DNA from: Beijerinckiaceae bacterium
Lineage (GTDB): Bacteria > Pseudomonadota > Alphaproteobacteria > Rhizobiales > Beijerinckiaceae
Reading direction: 5' to 3'
Assembly: GCA_947453205.1 (NCBI GenBank)
Contig: CANGFT010000044.1
Span: 1 to 36,442 of the forward strand
Length of the DNA stretch: 36,442 nt
Shown: piece after piece, positions 24,328 through 32,662 of the stretch
How the letters are laid out: each line of letters begins with the position of its first letter
Position numbering within the stretch: position 1 is the stretch's first letter
Notes under the pieces: model-generated
Databases searched by the model: none
Seen by the model: the letters and a program-made list of their open reading frames with translations, nothing else
Told to the model about the DNA's origin: nothing
Position numbers and translations under genes: made by a program

Positions 24328-26664
24328 TCACTGCCTCCCTTTGGCGTCCAGCACGAGCTGCACGATCGTCTCGGGCGAGACCGGCATCTGGGCGATGCGC
24401 ACGTTGAAGGGGCGCAGGGCGTCCTCCACCGCGCTGATGATGGCGGCGATGACGGCGATGGTGCCGCCCTCGCCCGCGCCCTTCACGCCGATGGGGTTGA
24501 GCGGCGATGGCGTCTCCGTATGCAGCGTCTCCACATGGGGAACGTCGGTCGCCATGGGCAGGAGATAATCGGCGAAGCTGGTCGTCAGCGGCTGGCCGCT
24601 CTCGTCAAAGAGCAGCTTTTCGAAGAGCGCGTTGCCGACGCCATGGGCCACCCCGCCGACGATCTGGCCTTCGACGATCATGGGGTTGATGACATTGCCG
24701 CAGTCATGGTTGACGAGCACGCGGGTGACTTTCACATGGCCCGTCTCAATGTCGACCTCGACCTCCGCCACATGGCAGCTGTTGGCGTAGGTCGATTGCT
24801 CCGGCTTGAAATAGCTCGTCGCCTCAAGGCCGGGATCGCGGTCCGCCTTCATGGAGAAGCCATAGAGCCCGACGGCGTTATAGGCGAGCTCGCGGAAGGT
24901 CTTGCGCATGCCCGGCACGCCGCGCACCTCGACGGCGCCGTCCTTGAGTTCGAGATCGTCGGGCGAGACCTCCAGAAGTTCGGAGGCGATCTTCTTGATC
25001 TTCTCGCGCACCTCTATGGCGGCGAGATGAACCGAGGAGCCTGCATTGACGGCGGTGCGCGAGGCGAAGGTGCCCATGCCGAAGGGAATGGTCGCGGTGT
25101 CCGCCGTCACCACGCTCACATCCTCATAGCTGACGCCAAGATGATCGGCGGCGATCTGCGCCAGGGTGGTCTTGTGCGACTGCCCCTGCGGCGTCGCCCC
25201 CGTGAAGACGACGATCTTGCCGCTGGTGGAGATGCGGATGGTCGCCCCTTCGTAAGGGCCAAGGCCGGTGCCTTCGACGGCGTTGCTGAGGCCGATGCCG
25301 ATGTAGCGGCCCTGCTTCAAAGCAGCTTCCTGCTTCGCGCGGAAATTCTCCCAATCCATATGGTCCAGCGCCATCTGCTGGCTCTTGGGATAATCGCCGC
25401 TGTCATAGGTGACGGGACGGCCATCGCGGAAGATGAGGCCGACCTTGTAGGGAAACTGGTCGGGCTGGATGAAATTGCGCCGGCGCACCTCGGCCCGGTC
25501 GAGGCCGAGCTCCTGCGCGATGCGGTCCATCATCCGCTCCATGACGAAGCAGCCCTGCGGGCGTCCCGCGCCGCGCACGGGGCTGCAGGTGATCTTGTTC
25601 GTCATGGCGACGATGAGTTCGAGCTGGTAGTTCGGCAGCACATAGGGGCCGATGACCGAGGTCGCGGCGATCCACGGCAGCACGAGGCCCCAGGTCACAT
25701 AGGCGCCGCCATCATGCACGAGGCGCCCGCGCAAGCCCAGCAGCTTCGCATTCTCGTCGACGGCGACCTCCATGTCCCAGTATTGGTCGCGCTCCTGCTG
25801 GGTCGCGACGAAATTCTCGCGTCGGTCCTCGATCCATTTGACGGGCTTGCCGACGACCATGGTCGCGGCGGCGAGCGCGCCATATTCAACGTAGAAGGAG
25901 CCCTTGGGGCCAAAGCCGCCGCCCACATCATTGGTGATGACGCGCACCTGATTGTCCGCGAGATCCAACAGGTCGATGAAGGTGCGTTTGAACCTGTGCG
26001 AGCCCTGCGATGAGGCATGGACCGTCAGTTGCTCCGTGCCTGCGTCCCAGTCCGCCACCACGCCGCGGCATTCCAGAAAGAAGGGCCCGCCCCGATGCAG
26101 CGCGAATTGTTCGCGGAAGACATGGGCCGCCTGCGCAAAGGCCTTGTCGGTGTCGCCGATCTTCACCGGCACCTGGGTGACGATGTTGTTGACGGCGCCC
26201 TGCTGGGCCAGCGGCGCGCCATCGACGATGGCTTCGCGCGGATCGATGGAGGCCGGGAGCACATCGTAATCGACCTCGACCAGCGCGGCGCCGTCTTCTG
26301 CAAGATAGCGGCTCTGGGCGATGACGATGGCGATGGCCTCACCCGCGAAGCAGGTTTCGTCCTTCGCCAGAACCCAGGGCATGAAGGTCTGCTTGATCGC
26401 GGGATGCGGCACATAGAGCGGCAGGCGGCGCGAGCGCATGGGCTCGGGCAGATCATCATGGGTGAGGACGGCCACGACGCCGGGCAGGGCGAGCGCCGCG
26501 CTCGTGTCGATGCTCTTGATGCGCGCATGGGCGTAGGTGCTGCGCACGAAGGCGGCGTGCAGCATGCCCGGCAGCTTCACATCATCCACATAGCGGCCCT
26601 TGCCGGTGAGCAGGGCGGGGTCTTCCTTGCGAAGAACGCTGGCGCCGAAGAATTTCATCCCCAT
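24328..26664 (-). CDS. Molybdenum hydroxylase large subunit (CoxL/XdhB-like, not CODH type)
   Basis: A 778-aa molybdopterin-binding subunit of the xanthine oxidase family. It opens FFGASVLRKEDPALLTGKGRYVDD, typical of the CoxL branch, and shows the Mo-cofactor loop VGGGFGPKG (248-256). The active-site motif reads PVRGAGRPQ (about 362-370), the aldehyde/xanthine type; the form I CO dehydrogenase motif AYRCSFR is absent. The catalytic Glu is about residue 732 in GVKGAGEGG. It therefore most likely hydroxylates an aromatic ring or oxidises an aldehyde with water. Start ATG at 26664 overlaps the stop of the small subunit by one base. Confidence 0.93.
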   Translation of the reverse strand: MGMKFFGASVLRKEDPALLTGKGRYVDDVKLPGMLHAAFVRSTYAHARIKSIDTSAALALPGVVAVLTHDDLPEPMRSRRLPLYVPHPAIKQTFMPWVLAKDETCFAGEAIAIVIAQSRYLAEDGAALVEVDYDVLPASIDPREAIVDGAPLAQQGAVNNIVTQVPVKIGDTDKAFAQAAHVFREQFALHRGGPFFLECRGVVADWDAGTEQLTVHASSQGSHRFKRTFIDLLDLADNQVRVITNDVGGGFGPKGSFYVEYGALAAATMVVGKPVKWIEDRRENFVATQQERDQYWDMEVAVDENAKLLGLRGRLVHDGGAYVTWGLVLPWIAATSVIGPYVLPNYQLELIVAMTNKITCSPVRGAGRPQGCFVMERMMDRIAQELGLDRAEVRRRNFIQPDQFPYKVGLIFRDGRPVTYDSGDYPKSQQMALDHMDWENFRAKQEAALKQGRYIGIGLSNAVEGTGLGPYEGATIRISTSGKIVVFTGATPQGQSHKTTLAQIAADHLGVSYEDVSVVTADTATIPFGMGTFASRTAVNAGSSVHLAAIEVREKIKKIASELLEVSPDDLELKDGAVEVRGVPGMRKTFRELAYNAVGLYGFSMKADRDPGLEATSYFKPEQSTYANSCHVAEVEVDIETGHVKVTRVLVNHDCGNVINPMIVEGQIVGGVAHGVGNALFEKLLFDESGQPLTTSFADYLLPMATDVPHVETLHTETPSPLNPIGVKGAGEGGTIAVIAAIISAVEDALRPFNVRIAQMPVSPETIVQLVLDAKGRQ

Positions 26665-27161
26665 CACGCATGCTCCGCTTTGCTGGCGCGCAACTTGGCG
26701 GCGGCGTCGAGGCCAGCCGCGACAATGGCCTGATAGCCAGTGCAGCGGCACAGATTGCCCGTGAGCACCTCGCGCAGCTCTGCTTCGGTGGGGTCGGGAT
26801 TGTCGCGCAGATGTTCGCTCAGGGTGATGAGCATGCCCGGCGTGCAGAAGCCGCATTGCAGGCCATGGTTGTTCTGGAAGGCCTCCTGGAGGATGGAGAG
26901 CTTTCCATCGGCCTGCGCGAGCCCCTCGATCGTGGTGATCGACTTGCCATTCGCCTGCACGGCGAACATGAGGCACGAGCGGGCGGAATGCCCGTCGACC
27001 ATCACGGTGCAGGCGCCGCAGACCCCATGTTCGCAGCCCACATGGGTGCCCGTGAGGTCGAGCGTATGGCGCAGAAAATCGGCGAGCAGCAGGCGGCTTT
27101 CCACCTCCGCCTCATGGCGCTGGCCATTCACGGTGACGGTGATCTTTCTGGTGTCAGGCAT
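26664..27161 (-). CDS. Molybdenum hydroxylase [2Fe-2S] small subunit
   Basis: A 165-aa iron-sulfur subunit that passes electrons from the Mo centre to FAD. Eight cluster cysteines are visible: Cys43, Cys48, Cys51 and Cys63 in the plant-ferredoxin-type cluster ([14 protein letters not shown]), then Cys103, Cys106, Cys138 and Cys140 in the helical domain ([16 protein letters not shown]). Start ATG at 27159-27161 ([14 protein letters not shown]); upstream in-frame codons overlap coxM and lack support. It overlaps the end of the FAD subunit gene by eight bases, giving the usual M-S-L order and tight coupling. Confidence 0.96.
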   Translation of the reverse strand: MPDTRKITVTVNGQRHEAEVESRLLLADFLRHTLDLTGTHVGCEHGVCGACTVMVDGHSARSCLMFAVQANGKSITTIEGLAQADGKLSILQEAFQNNHGLQCGFCTPGMLITLSEHLRDNPDPTEAELREVLTGNLCRCTGYQAIVAAGLDAAAKLRASKAEHA

Positions 27162-28032
27162 GCTGGAGGCTCCTCTCGCGCGCATGGGCGAGGGCGCGCC
27201 GCAGGGCGCGGGCTGAAAGGATGCTGGCGAGATGCTGGCGATAGGCGGCGCTCACATGGGCGTCGTCCATGGCCTCGACGCTGGAGGCCGCATGGGCGGC
27301 GGCCTTGATGAAGTCATCATCCGGCGCCGCGCCGACGGCCTGCGCCTCAAAATCGCTCAGGCGCGCAGGCGCGGGCGCGAGGCCGCCGATCACCATGGCG
27401 AGCCGCGAGACGGCGCCGCGTGCGTCCAGCGTCAGCAGCACGCCCGCTGAGGCGATGGCGAAATCGCCGTGACGGCGGGCATATTCCTCAAAGCCCCAGC
27501 CATGGGTCTTCGCCCAGGGTTCAAAGGAGATCCGCGTGAGCAGTTCGCCCGGCTCCAGCGCGCTCGTCATGAAGCCAAGCGCGAAGTCGCCCATGGCAAG
27601 CTCGCGCGATCCCTCAGCCGATTGCGCGGTGAGCACCGCGTCATGCAGCATCATCATGGCGGGCGTTTCAGCCGCAGGGTCGAGATGGCAGAGCGAGCCG
27701 CCGATCGTGCCGCGGTTGCGAGTCTGGCGATGGCCCACATGGCGCAGCGCGTCGATGAGGATGGGGCAGGCCTGCGCCAGATCGCCGGAAAACTCCACAT
27801 CCCGCTGGCGCGTCATGGCGCCGAAGGAGATGCGCGCGCCCACCTCAAGGCCGCGCAGCGCCTCGACGCCATTGAGATCGACGAGATGATCGGGCGTCGC
27901 ATAGCGGAAATTCATCATGGGCACGAGGGACTGGCCGCCCGCCAGCGGGCGCGCATTCTCGTGCTGCGCCAGCAAGGCGACGGCCTCCCCGATGGTCGTG
28001 GGGTCGTGATAGGCGAAGGGGGCGGGTTTCAT
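27154..28032 (-). CDS. Molybdenum hydroxylase FAD-binding medium subunit
   Basis: A 292-aa FAD subunit of the CoxM/XdhA-N type. FAD-binding loops are [13 protein letters not shown] (31-43) and [19 protein letters not shown] (about 104-122), both diagnostic. The C-terminal part is the CO dehydrogenase flavoprotein-type domain. Start ATG at 28030-28032 has GGAGG four bases upstream; an upstream GTG/ATG region in the same frame is leader sequence and Pro-rich. It is the first gene of the eleven-gene minus-strand operon, so the promoter must lie in the 176-base divergent gap to 28209. Confidence 0.95.
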   Translation of the reverse strand: MKPAPFAYHDPTTIGEAVALLAQHENARPLAGGQSLVPMMNFRYATPDHLVDLNGVEALRGLEVGARISFGAMTRQRDVEFSGDLAQACPILIDALRHVGHRQTRNRGTIGGSLCHLDPAAETPAMMMLHDAVLTAQSAEGSRELAMGDFALGFMTSALEPGELLTRISFEPWAKTHGWGFEEYARRHGDFAIASAGVLLTLDARGAVSRLAMVIGGLAPAPARLSDFEAQAVGAAPDDDFIKAAAHAASSVEAMDDAHVSAAYRQHLASILSARALRRALAHARERSLQHA

Positions 28033-28131
28033 TTTTCCTCCGGTCGCCGGGCCGTCCCTGCTTTCGCAAGGATCGGGCATCGGCTTTGGGGGGGAAAAGA
28101 CCACAGACCGCCCCGCCCCGCAAGAAGGGCC

Positions 28132-28190
28132 CCGCTGTTTGCCAAATCAGATGAAATCGCCGATCATTTCGAGACGAAAAACCGCTGTTT
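28132..28190. promoter_or_regulatory. Direct repeats in the divergent catabolic promoter region
   Basis: The 9-mer CCGCTGTTT occurs at 28132-28140 and again at 28182-28190, with starts exactly 50 bases apart (about five helical turns), in the 176-base gap between the divergent molybdenum hydroxylase operon and the ModA-like gene. This could mark paired regulator sites. Two 9-mers can also recur by chance, so support is weak. Confidence 0.35.
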
Positions 28191-28208
28191 CAGGGCGTGT
28201 GAGGAAAC

Positions 28209-28946
28209 ATGGCTGTCGACCACAAGACCATTCAAGTCATCTGCGCTGGCGGCTTCAGAGCCGCCATGGAGGAGATCGCCCCGCGTTTCACGCAAGCCAC
28301 CGGCGTCGAGGTCGCGCTGACCTTCGGCGCTCCGGCGAAAACCCGAGAGCTCGTCAGCGCGGGCGCCGGGTTTGACGCGGCTGTCGTCACTCTTGGCAGC
28401 CTGAATGCGGAAGCCTCCGCGCAGCTGGACGAGGCGACGCGGTTCATCGTCGCCAAAAGCCCGGTCGGCATGGGCCTGCGCGCCGGACTTTCGCGGCGCT
28501 CCATCGACACCGTCGAGGGTTTTGCGGCGCTGATCCGCTCCCTGCCCTCGGTCGGCCTGTCCGATCCCAAGGCCGGCACCAACCTTGGCATGGACATCAT
28601 CGCCGCCGCCACGCGGCTTGGCTTTGGCGAAGATTTGAAGTCTCGCGCCCATTTCATCGAGGGGCCGGGCTCGGTCGTCTCCGCCGCCGTGGCCAAGGGC
28701 CATCCTGAAGCGGTGATCACGCTCGTCAGCGAGATCATCACGGTCGATGGCGTGACCTTCACGGGGCTGATCCCCGACGCCATGGGGCTCGGCACGCCCT
28801 TCGTGGCGGCTGCGGGCGGGCAGGCGCAAGCGAAGGCGCAGGCGCAGCAATTGCTGGACTATCTGCGCGGCGACGTCGCCCTCGCCATCATGACGGCCAC
28901 AGGTCTCGTCTGCGGCCCGAGCGCACTGCCGAAAACCGGGCAATGA
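28209..28946 (+). CDS. ModA-like substrate-binding-domain protein without signal peptide
   Basis: A 245-aa protein with the fold plan of family 11/ModA-type extracellular solute-binding proteins: IQVICAGGFRAAMEEIAPRF, then FDAAVVTLGSLN, GLSDPKAGTNLGMDI and a C-terminal QLLDYLRGDVA. ModA proteins capture molybdate, but this group also includes uncharacterised relatives. No leader is present: the N-terminus is MAVDHKTIQ with no hydrophobic stretch, so it probably stays in the cytoplasm unless the start is wrong; no upstream start gives a leader. Start ATG 28209 has GAGGAAAC just before it. It is divergent from the molybdenum hydroxylase operon. Confidence 0.78.
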   Translation: MAVDHKTIQVICAGGFRAAMEEIAPRFTQATGVEVALTFGAPAKTRELVSAGAGFDAAVVTLGSLNAEASAQLDEATRFIVAKSPVGMGLRAGLSRRSIDTVEGFAALIRSLPSVGLSDPKAGTNLGMDIIAAATRLGFGEDLKSRAHFIEGPGSVVSAAVAKGHPEAVITLVSEIITVDGVTFTGLIPDAMGLGTPFVAAAGGQAQAKAQAQQLLDYLRGDVALAIMTATGLVCGPSALPKTGQ

Positions 28947-29196
28947 CGGGGTCCGCCATCTCACGCAGGCGGCGCGTCGGACTGATTCATGGGGATTTGA
29001 GTTCGTCATTTTGCAGACTTGGGCCAGGAGCCAATCAGCCAGATTTTCTCACCGGTGATTTCAATCCGCACCCAGACCGTCCCCTGGGCAAAGTAAGGGG
29101 GGCGCATGGTTGACACCCTGCGCAGCGCCTGTTGAACTGGTCGCAAAGGTGGCGGGTCGGGCCTCGACTTCACAAGCCACCGGAGGAAACCGCCCC

Positions 29197-30657
29197 ATGA
29201 CGAGCATCGCGCCCATGAAATCCGTCGTCATCATCGGCGCGGGTTTTGGCGGCGTCGGCATGGCGATCCGGCTGAAGCAGGCCGGGATCGACGATGTCGT
29301 CGTGCTCGAGCGGGCGAGCGGGCCGGGCGGGGTCTGGCAGGCCAATCGCTATCCGGGCGCGGCCTGCGACGTCGAATCCCATCTCTATAGTTTCTCTTTC
29401 GCGACCAATTTCGACTGGGCGGGCGCCCTTGGCACGCGAGAGGAGATCCTGGCCTATTTCAATCATTGCATCGACCATTTCGGCATCGCTGATCGCATCC
29501 GATACAATCAGGACGTGCTGACCGCGGCCTATGACGAGGCGAGCGGGATCTGGTCCGTGACGCTTGCTTGCGGCGAGGTGATCACGGCGCGTGCCGTCGT
29601 GTCGGCCTGCGGTTTGTTCAACACGCCCTCCATTCCGGAATTTCAGGGCGCAGAGAGCTTTGCGGGCGCGGCCTTTCATTCAGCGGAGTGGAGGGAGGGT
29701 TTCGATCCGCGGGGGCGCAGGATCGCGGTCATCGGCACAGGATGCAGCGCCGCTCAGTTCGTGCCCGCCATCGTCGATGACGCGCAGACCATCACCGTCT
29801 TCCAGCGGACCCCGGCCTTCATCAATCCGCGCGGGCCAAGACCTTTCACCCCGCTCCAACGCTGGGCCTATCGAACCTTCCCGGCGCTGCGCAAGGTCGA
29901 CCGCTATCGGATCTATTCCGACCTCGAGAAGAAGTTCGCCCTGCAGCTTAACCCGGAAGCTCAGGCGAAACGGCTGGAGGCCTCACGCGCCTTTGTCGCG
30001 CGCGAAATACAAGATCCCGAGAAGCGGGCCAAGCTGCTGCCGACGACGCAGGCTGGCTGCAAACGCAACGTCAATTCCAGTCTTTTCGTCAAAGTGCTCA
30101 ACCGCGACGACGTCCATGTGGTGACGGAGCCGATCCGGCGTATCCATCCGCAGGGCGTCGAAACTGCTGATGGTCGGATCCACGAGGTCGACGCCATCAT
30201 CTATGGCACAGGCTTCACCGCGTCTGATTACCTGTCCACCGTGGACTTTCGCGGCGTCAATGGACAGAGCCTGCATGAGGCCTGGCGCGATGGCGCTGAG
30301 GCCTATCTTGGCATATCCGTCTCGGGCTTTCCAAACCTCTTCCTCATCTATGGTCCGAACACCAATTCGCCGGGCTCGATCGTCTTCATGATCGAATGCC
30401 AGATCCAATATATCGTTCAGGCCATCGGGATGATGCTGCGCGAGAGCATCCGCCGGTTCGAGGTGCAGGCGGCGGTTCAGGCCATCTATAATGCTGGCCT
30501 GCAGCAGACATTGCGCTCCACATCCTGGGCGAGCGGCTGCACGAGCTACTTCATGAACAAGGCCGGCCGGATCGTGACGCAGTTCCCCGGTAAGGCCTCG
30601 CGCTACGCCGCCCTGACCCGCCGACTGAAGACGCAAGATTATATCAGGAAGTCCTGA
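29197..30657 (+). CDS. Baeyer-Villiger-type flavin monooxygenase
   Basis: A 486-aa FAD/NADPH monooxygenase. Two Rossmann motifs are visible: GAGFGG (14-19, FAD) and GTGCSAAQ (180-187, NADPH). The BVMO fingerprint FxGxxxHxxxW lies between them (Phe155, His161, Trp165), but the residue after Trp is Arg rather than the usual Pro or Asp. Members insert oxygen next to ketones, making esters or lactones, or oxidise heteroatoms. Start ATG 29197 has GGAGGAAAC upstream; an upstream in-frame ATG at 29110 lacks support. It follows the ModA-like gene after 250 bases and precedes a TctC receptor by 122 bases. Substrate unknown; perhaps a cyclic ketone or lactone precursor. Confidence 0.9.
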   Translation: MTSIAPMKSVVIIGAGFGGVGMAIRLKQAGIDDVVVLERASGPGGVWQANRYPGAACDVESHLYSFSFATNFDWAGALGTREEILAYFNHCIDHFGIADRIRYNQDVLTAAYDEASGIWSVTLACGEVITARAVVSACGLFNTPSIPEFQGAESFAGAAFHSAEWREGFDPRGRRIAVIGTGCSAAQFVPAIVDDAQTITVFQRTPAFINPRGPRPFTPLQRWAYRTFPALRKVDRYRIYSDLEKKFALQLNPEAQAKRLEASRAFVAREIQDPEKRAKLLPTTQAGCKRNVNSSLFVKVLNRDDVHVVTEPIRRIHPQGVETADGRIHEVDAIIYGTGFTASDYLSTVDFRGVNGQSLHEAWRDGAEAYLGISVSGFPNLFLIYGPNTNSPGSIVFMIECQIQYIVQAIGMMLRESIRRFEVQAAVQAIYNAGLQQTLRSTSWASGCTSYFMNKAGRIVTQFPGKASRYAALTRRLKTQDYIRKS

Positions 30658-30779
30658 AGGCCCGCGTCGGGGAAGGCCTTTATCGACTTCGCTGCAGGCG
30701 CGACATCGCCGCCAGAACGAATGAACCAGAGCCGCCGCCGCTACAGTGCGCAAGGGCAGGCCAGACAGAGGAGGATAGC

Positions 30780-31811
30780 ATGACCAGGATCAGCCGAATC
30801 ATGATGGCGTCCGTGCTGCTGTGCGGCTCGGCGTCAATCGCAGCGGCGCAGAGCGTCGAGCAGTTCTATCGCGGCAAGACCGTGACCATCATCGTCGGAT
30901 CCTCGCCGGGCGGCGGCTATGACGCCTATGCGCGTCTGCTGAGCCGGCACTTCTCGAAGCATATTCCGGGGGCGCCGACTGTCGTGGTCAGCAATATGCC
31001 GGGCGGAGGCAGCGAGGTCGCGGCCGGATATGTCGCCAATGTGGCGCCGAAGGATGGAACCTATATCGCTGCGACCTATTCCAACCAACCCCTCGACTCC
31101 GTTCTCGAGAACGTGCCGCCCCTGCCCTATGATCCCAAGAAGCTCAAATACCTCGGCTCGGCCGCTCAGGATGATTGGCTTTGCATCGTGCGCAGCAATT
31201 CGCCCGTGCAGAGTTTCGCCGACGTTTTCAGGACGGAGATAGTCGTGGCCGGCGTCATGAACGCTCAGACCGGCTATGTGCCCATGATGATGAACCGCCT
31301 GCTCGGCGCCAAGTTCAAGCCGATCGTCGGCTATCCGGGGTCGCGTGAGCAGGTTCAGGCCATCCAGACGGGCGAGGTCGACGGGATGTGTGGTCTCGGC
31401 TACACGAGCCTGAAGTCGCAATATCCATCTATGCTGAGGAATGGCGAGGTCAAGATCATTCTTCAGGAGATGGAGAAGGACGTCCCGGAACTGACGGCCA
31501 TGGGCGTGCCGATAATCGGCGGCTTCATCAAGGATGAAGTGAAGCGCCGCGTGTTCGAGATCGTCAATTCCCAACAGGAGTTCAACCGCCCCTATTTCGT
31601 CGGCCCCGGCGTTCCGGAAGACCGACTGACGGCGCTGCGCACGGCCTTCATGCAGGCCTGGAAAGATCCTGAACTGCTCAAGGAGGCCGACAAGATGAGC
31701 CTAGACGTCATGCCCATGTCTGGCCTCGACCTGCAGGCGCTCCTCGAAAAGATTTACAGCAGCCCGCCGGAGGTGCTGAAGCTGGCGCGCGAGGCGGTCG
31801 ACATGAAGTGA
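30780..31811 (+). CDS. TctC/Bug-family periplasmic receptor (orphan)
   Basis: A 343-aa Bug-type receptor. Signal peptide MTRISRIMMASVLLCGSAS runs to cleavage near AAAQ|SVEQF. The ligand loop VTIIVGSSPGGGYDAYARLLSRHF, then HIPGAPTVVVSNMPGGGS and NVAPKDGTYI, are diagnostic. Start ATG 30780 has AGGAGG seven bases upstream. It is related to the receptors at 20274, 32986 and 34615, and no TctAB membrane subunits are nearby. It follows the BVMO gene and probably shares its transcript. A 7-bp hairpin (GACCGCA/TGCGGTC, 31810-31827) overlaps the stop codon and may protect the mRNA 3' end. Confidence 0.92.
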   Translation: MTRISRIMMASVLLCGSASIAAAQSVEQFYRGKTVTIIVGSSPGGGYDAYARLLSRHFSKHIPGAPTVVVSNMPGGGSEVAAGYVANVAPKDGTYIAATYSNQPLDSVLENVPPLPYDPKKLKYLGSAAQDDWLCIVRSNSPVQSFADVFRTEIVVAGVMNAQTGYVPMMMNRLLGAKFKPIVGYPGSREQVQAIQTGEVDGMCGLGYTSLKSQYPSMLRNGEVKIILQEMEKDVPELTAMGVPIIGGFIKDEVKRRVFEIVNSQQEFNRPYFVGPGVPEDRLTALRTAFMQAWKDPELLKEADKMSLDVMPMSGLDLQALLEKIYSSPPEVLKLAREAVDMK

Positions 31812-32182
31812 CCGCAGCTTTGCGGTCGGGATCCCCGTCCGGATAGAAAAAGCGCCAAGCTGGCGCGTCCGGTTGCGCGCCGTTGATGCTCCCCGCGAGG
31901 ATCTTGAGACAAACCTTTGATGATTGGGAATGGAGAATTTCGAGAAAGAGCGATCAGCTCCACTCAATTTAAGCGATTGCTGGCGAATCCGTGTCCGGCA
32001 ACGTCGCCTTGAAGAATTTTCTGGGAGCGGCGCGGCGCCTCCTGTCCCCCTGAACGAGACGAATGGCTCAGGCCTGCGCTCAAGCGCGCGACGCGCGCCC
32101 TCCAAAGCCGATGAAACACATTCAACCCTGGAAGACGTTTTGCGAGGCCAAGGTCAGGCAAAAATAACAGAAGCGATCTCCA
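31812..32182. other. Intergenic region after TctC receptor
   Basis: These 371 bases hold no convincing gene. They contain a hairpin overlapping the receptor stop (31810-31827) and a minus-strand terminator (31847-31866). A short + strand open frame (31924-32208) has no start signal, overlaps the cupin 3' end antisense and is not believed. Confidence 0.6.
31847..31866 (-). terminator. Rho-independent terminator, minus strand
   Basis: On the minus strand GCGCCA and TGGCGC pair across a 3-base loop and are followed by five T residues (complement of 31847-31851). It faces transcription from the cupin gene at 32183-32662 and would end it about 315 bases after the stop. The stem is short (6 bp), so strength is moderate. 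Confidence 0.65.
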
Positions 32183-32662
32183 TCATTCAAAAAACCGCCC
32201 CTCCATGACCTTGGGCGTGGCCAGTTCTGGAAACTGAGCGCTGCGCCCTTTGATCGGGTCGCCCTCCGGCGTCAGACGCAATGACGAATTGGCGTCGGCC
32301 GCCTGAGCGCCGAAACGCAGGACCACCAGAGGGTCAGGGCCTGGATTGATGAACTCATAAAAGCACCCTTTCGGCAACCAGATGCCCTGGTTCCGCCCGA
32401 TTGGGGGCAAACGTCCGTCAAGGCTTGAAAAGACAGCTTCGCCCTGCAGCACAATGAAGACATGCTCCTCTTCGACATGCGCGTGAAATCCGTGGGCCTC
32501 ACCCATGCCGCTGGAATAACAGTGAATGCGAAACGTCGAATTCTCGCCAGAGCATAAGAGGTCGCGGCTCATTCCCTCCGACAACAATGGGATCTTCAGA
32601 TCCAGCATGGTCGGACGCTTGGCGCACATTGCTTTCAGGTCGACATCCGGAAGATCAGACAT
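32183..32662 (-). CDS. Cupin-fold protein with three-His-type motif
   Basis: A 159-aa single-domain cupin. Motif 1 reads HAHVEEEHVFIVLQG, that is H-x-H-x4-H-x6-G, with His where the canonical Glu ligand would be. Motif 2 reads LPKGCFYEF, with Tyr in place of the fourth-ligand His. It could bind a metal with three histidines, as some dioxygenases do, or bind a ligand without catalysis. The start ATG at 32660-32662 has GGAG six bases upstream; an ATG at 32674 is the alternative. It is on the opposite strand to its neighbours, and is a paralogue of the cupin at 34068. Function unknown. Confidence 0.82.
   Translation of the reverse strand: MSDLPDVDLKAMCAKRPTMLDLKIPLLSEGMSRDLLCSGENSTFRIHCYSSGMGEAHGFHAHVEEEHVFIVLQGEAVFSSLDGRLPPIGRNQGIWLPKGCFYEFINPGPDPLVVLRFGAQAADANSSLRLTPEGDPIKGRSAQFPELATPKVMEGRFFE

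Noticed and set aside
24328-26664. Aerobic CO dehydrogenase large subunit
   Set aside because: The form I active-site motif AYRCSFR is absent, the loop reading PVRGAGRPQ. The coxMSL order alone does not prove CO oxidation.
29110-29138. A promoter TTGACA-N17-TGAACT before the BVMO gene
   Set aside because: The -35 is perfect but the -10 matches only three of six positions, so I did not list it as a feature.
31924-32208. A possible 94-aa + strand gene
   Set aside because: No ribosome binding site, no recognisable motif, and its end overlaps the cupin gene antisense.
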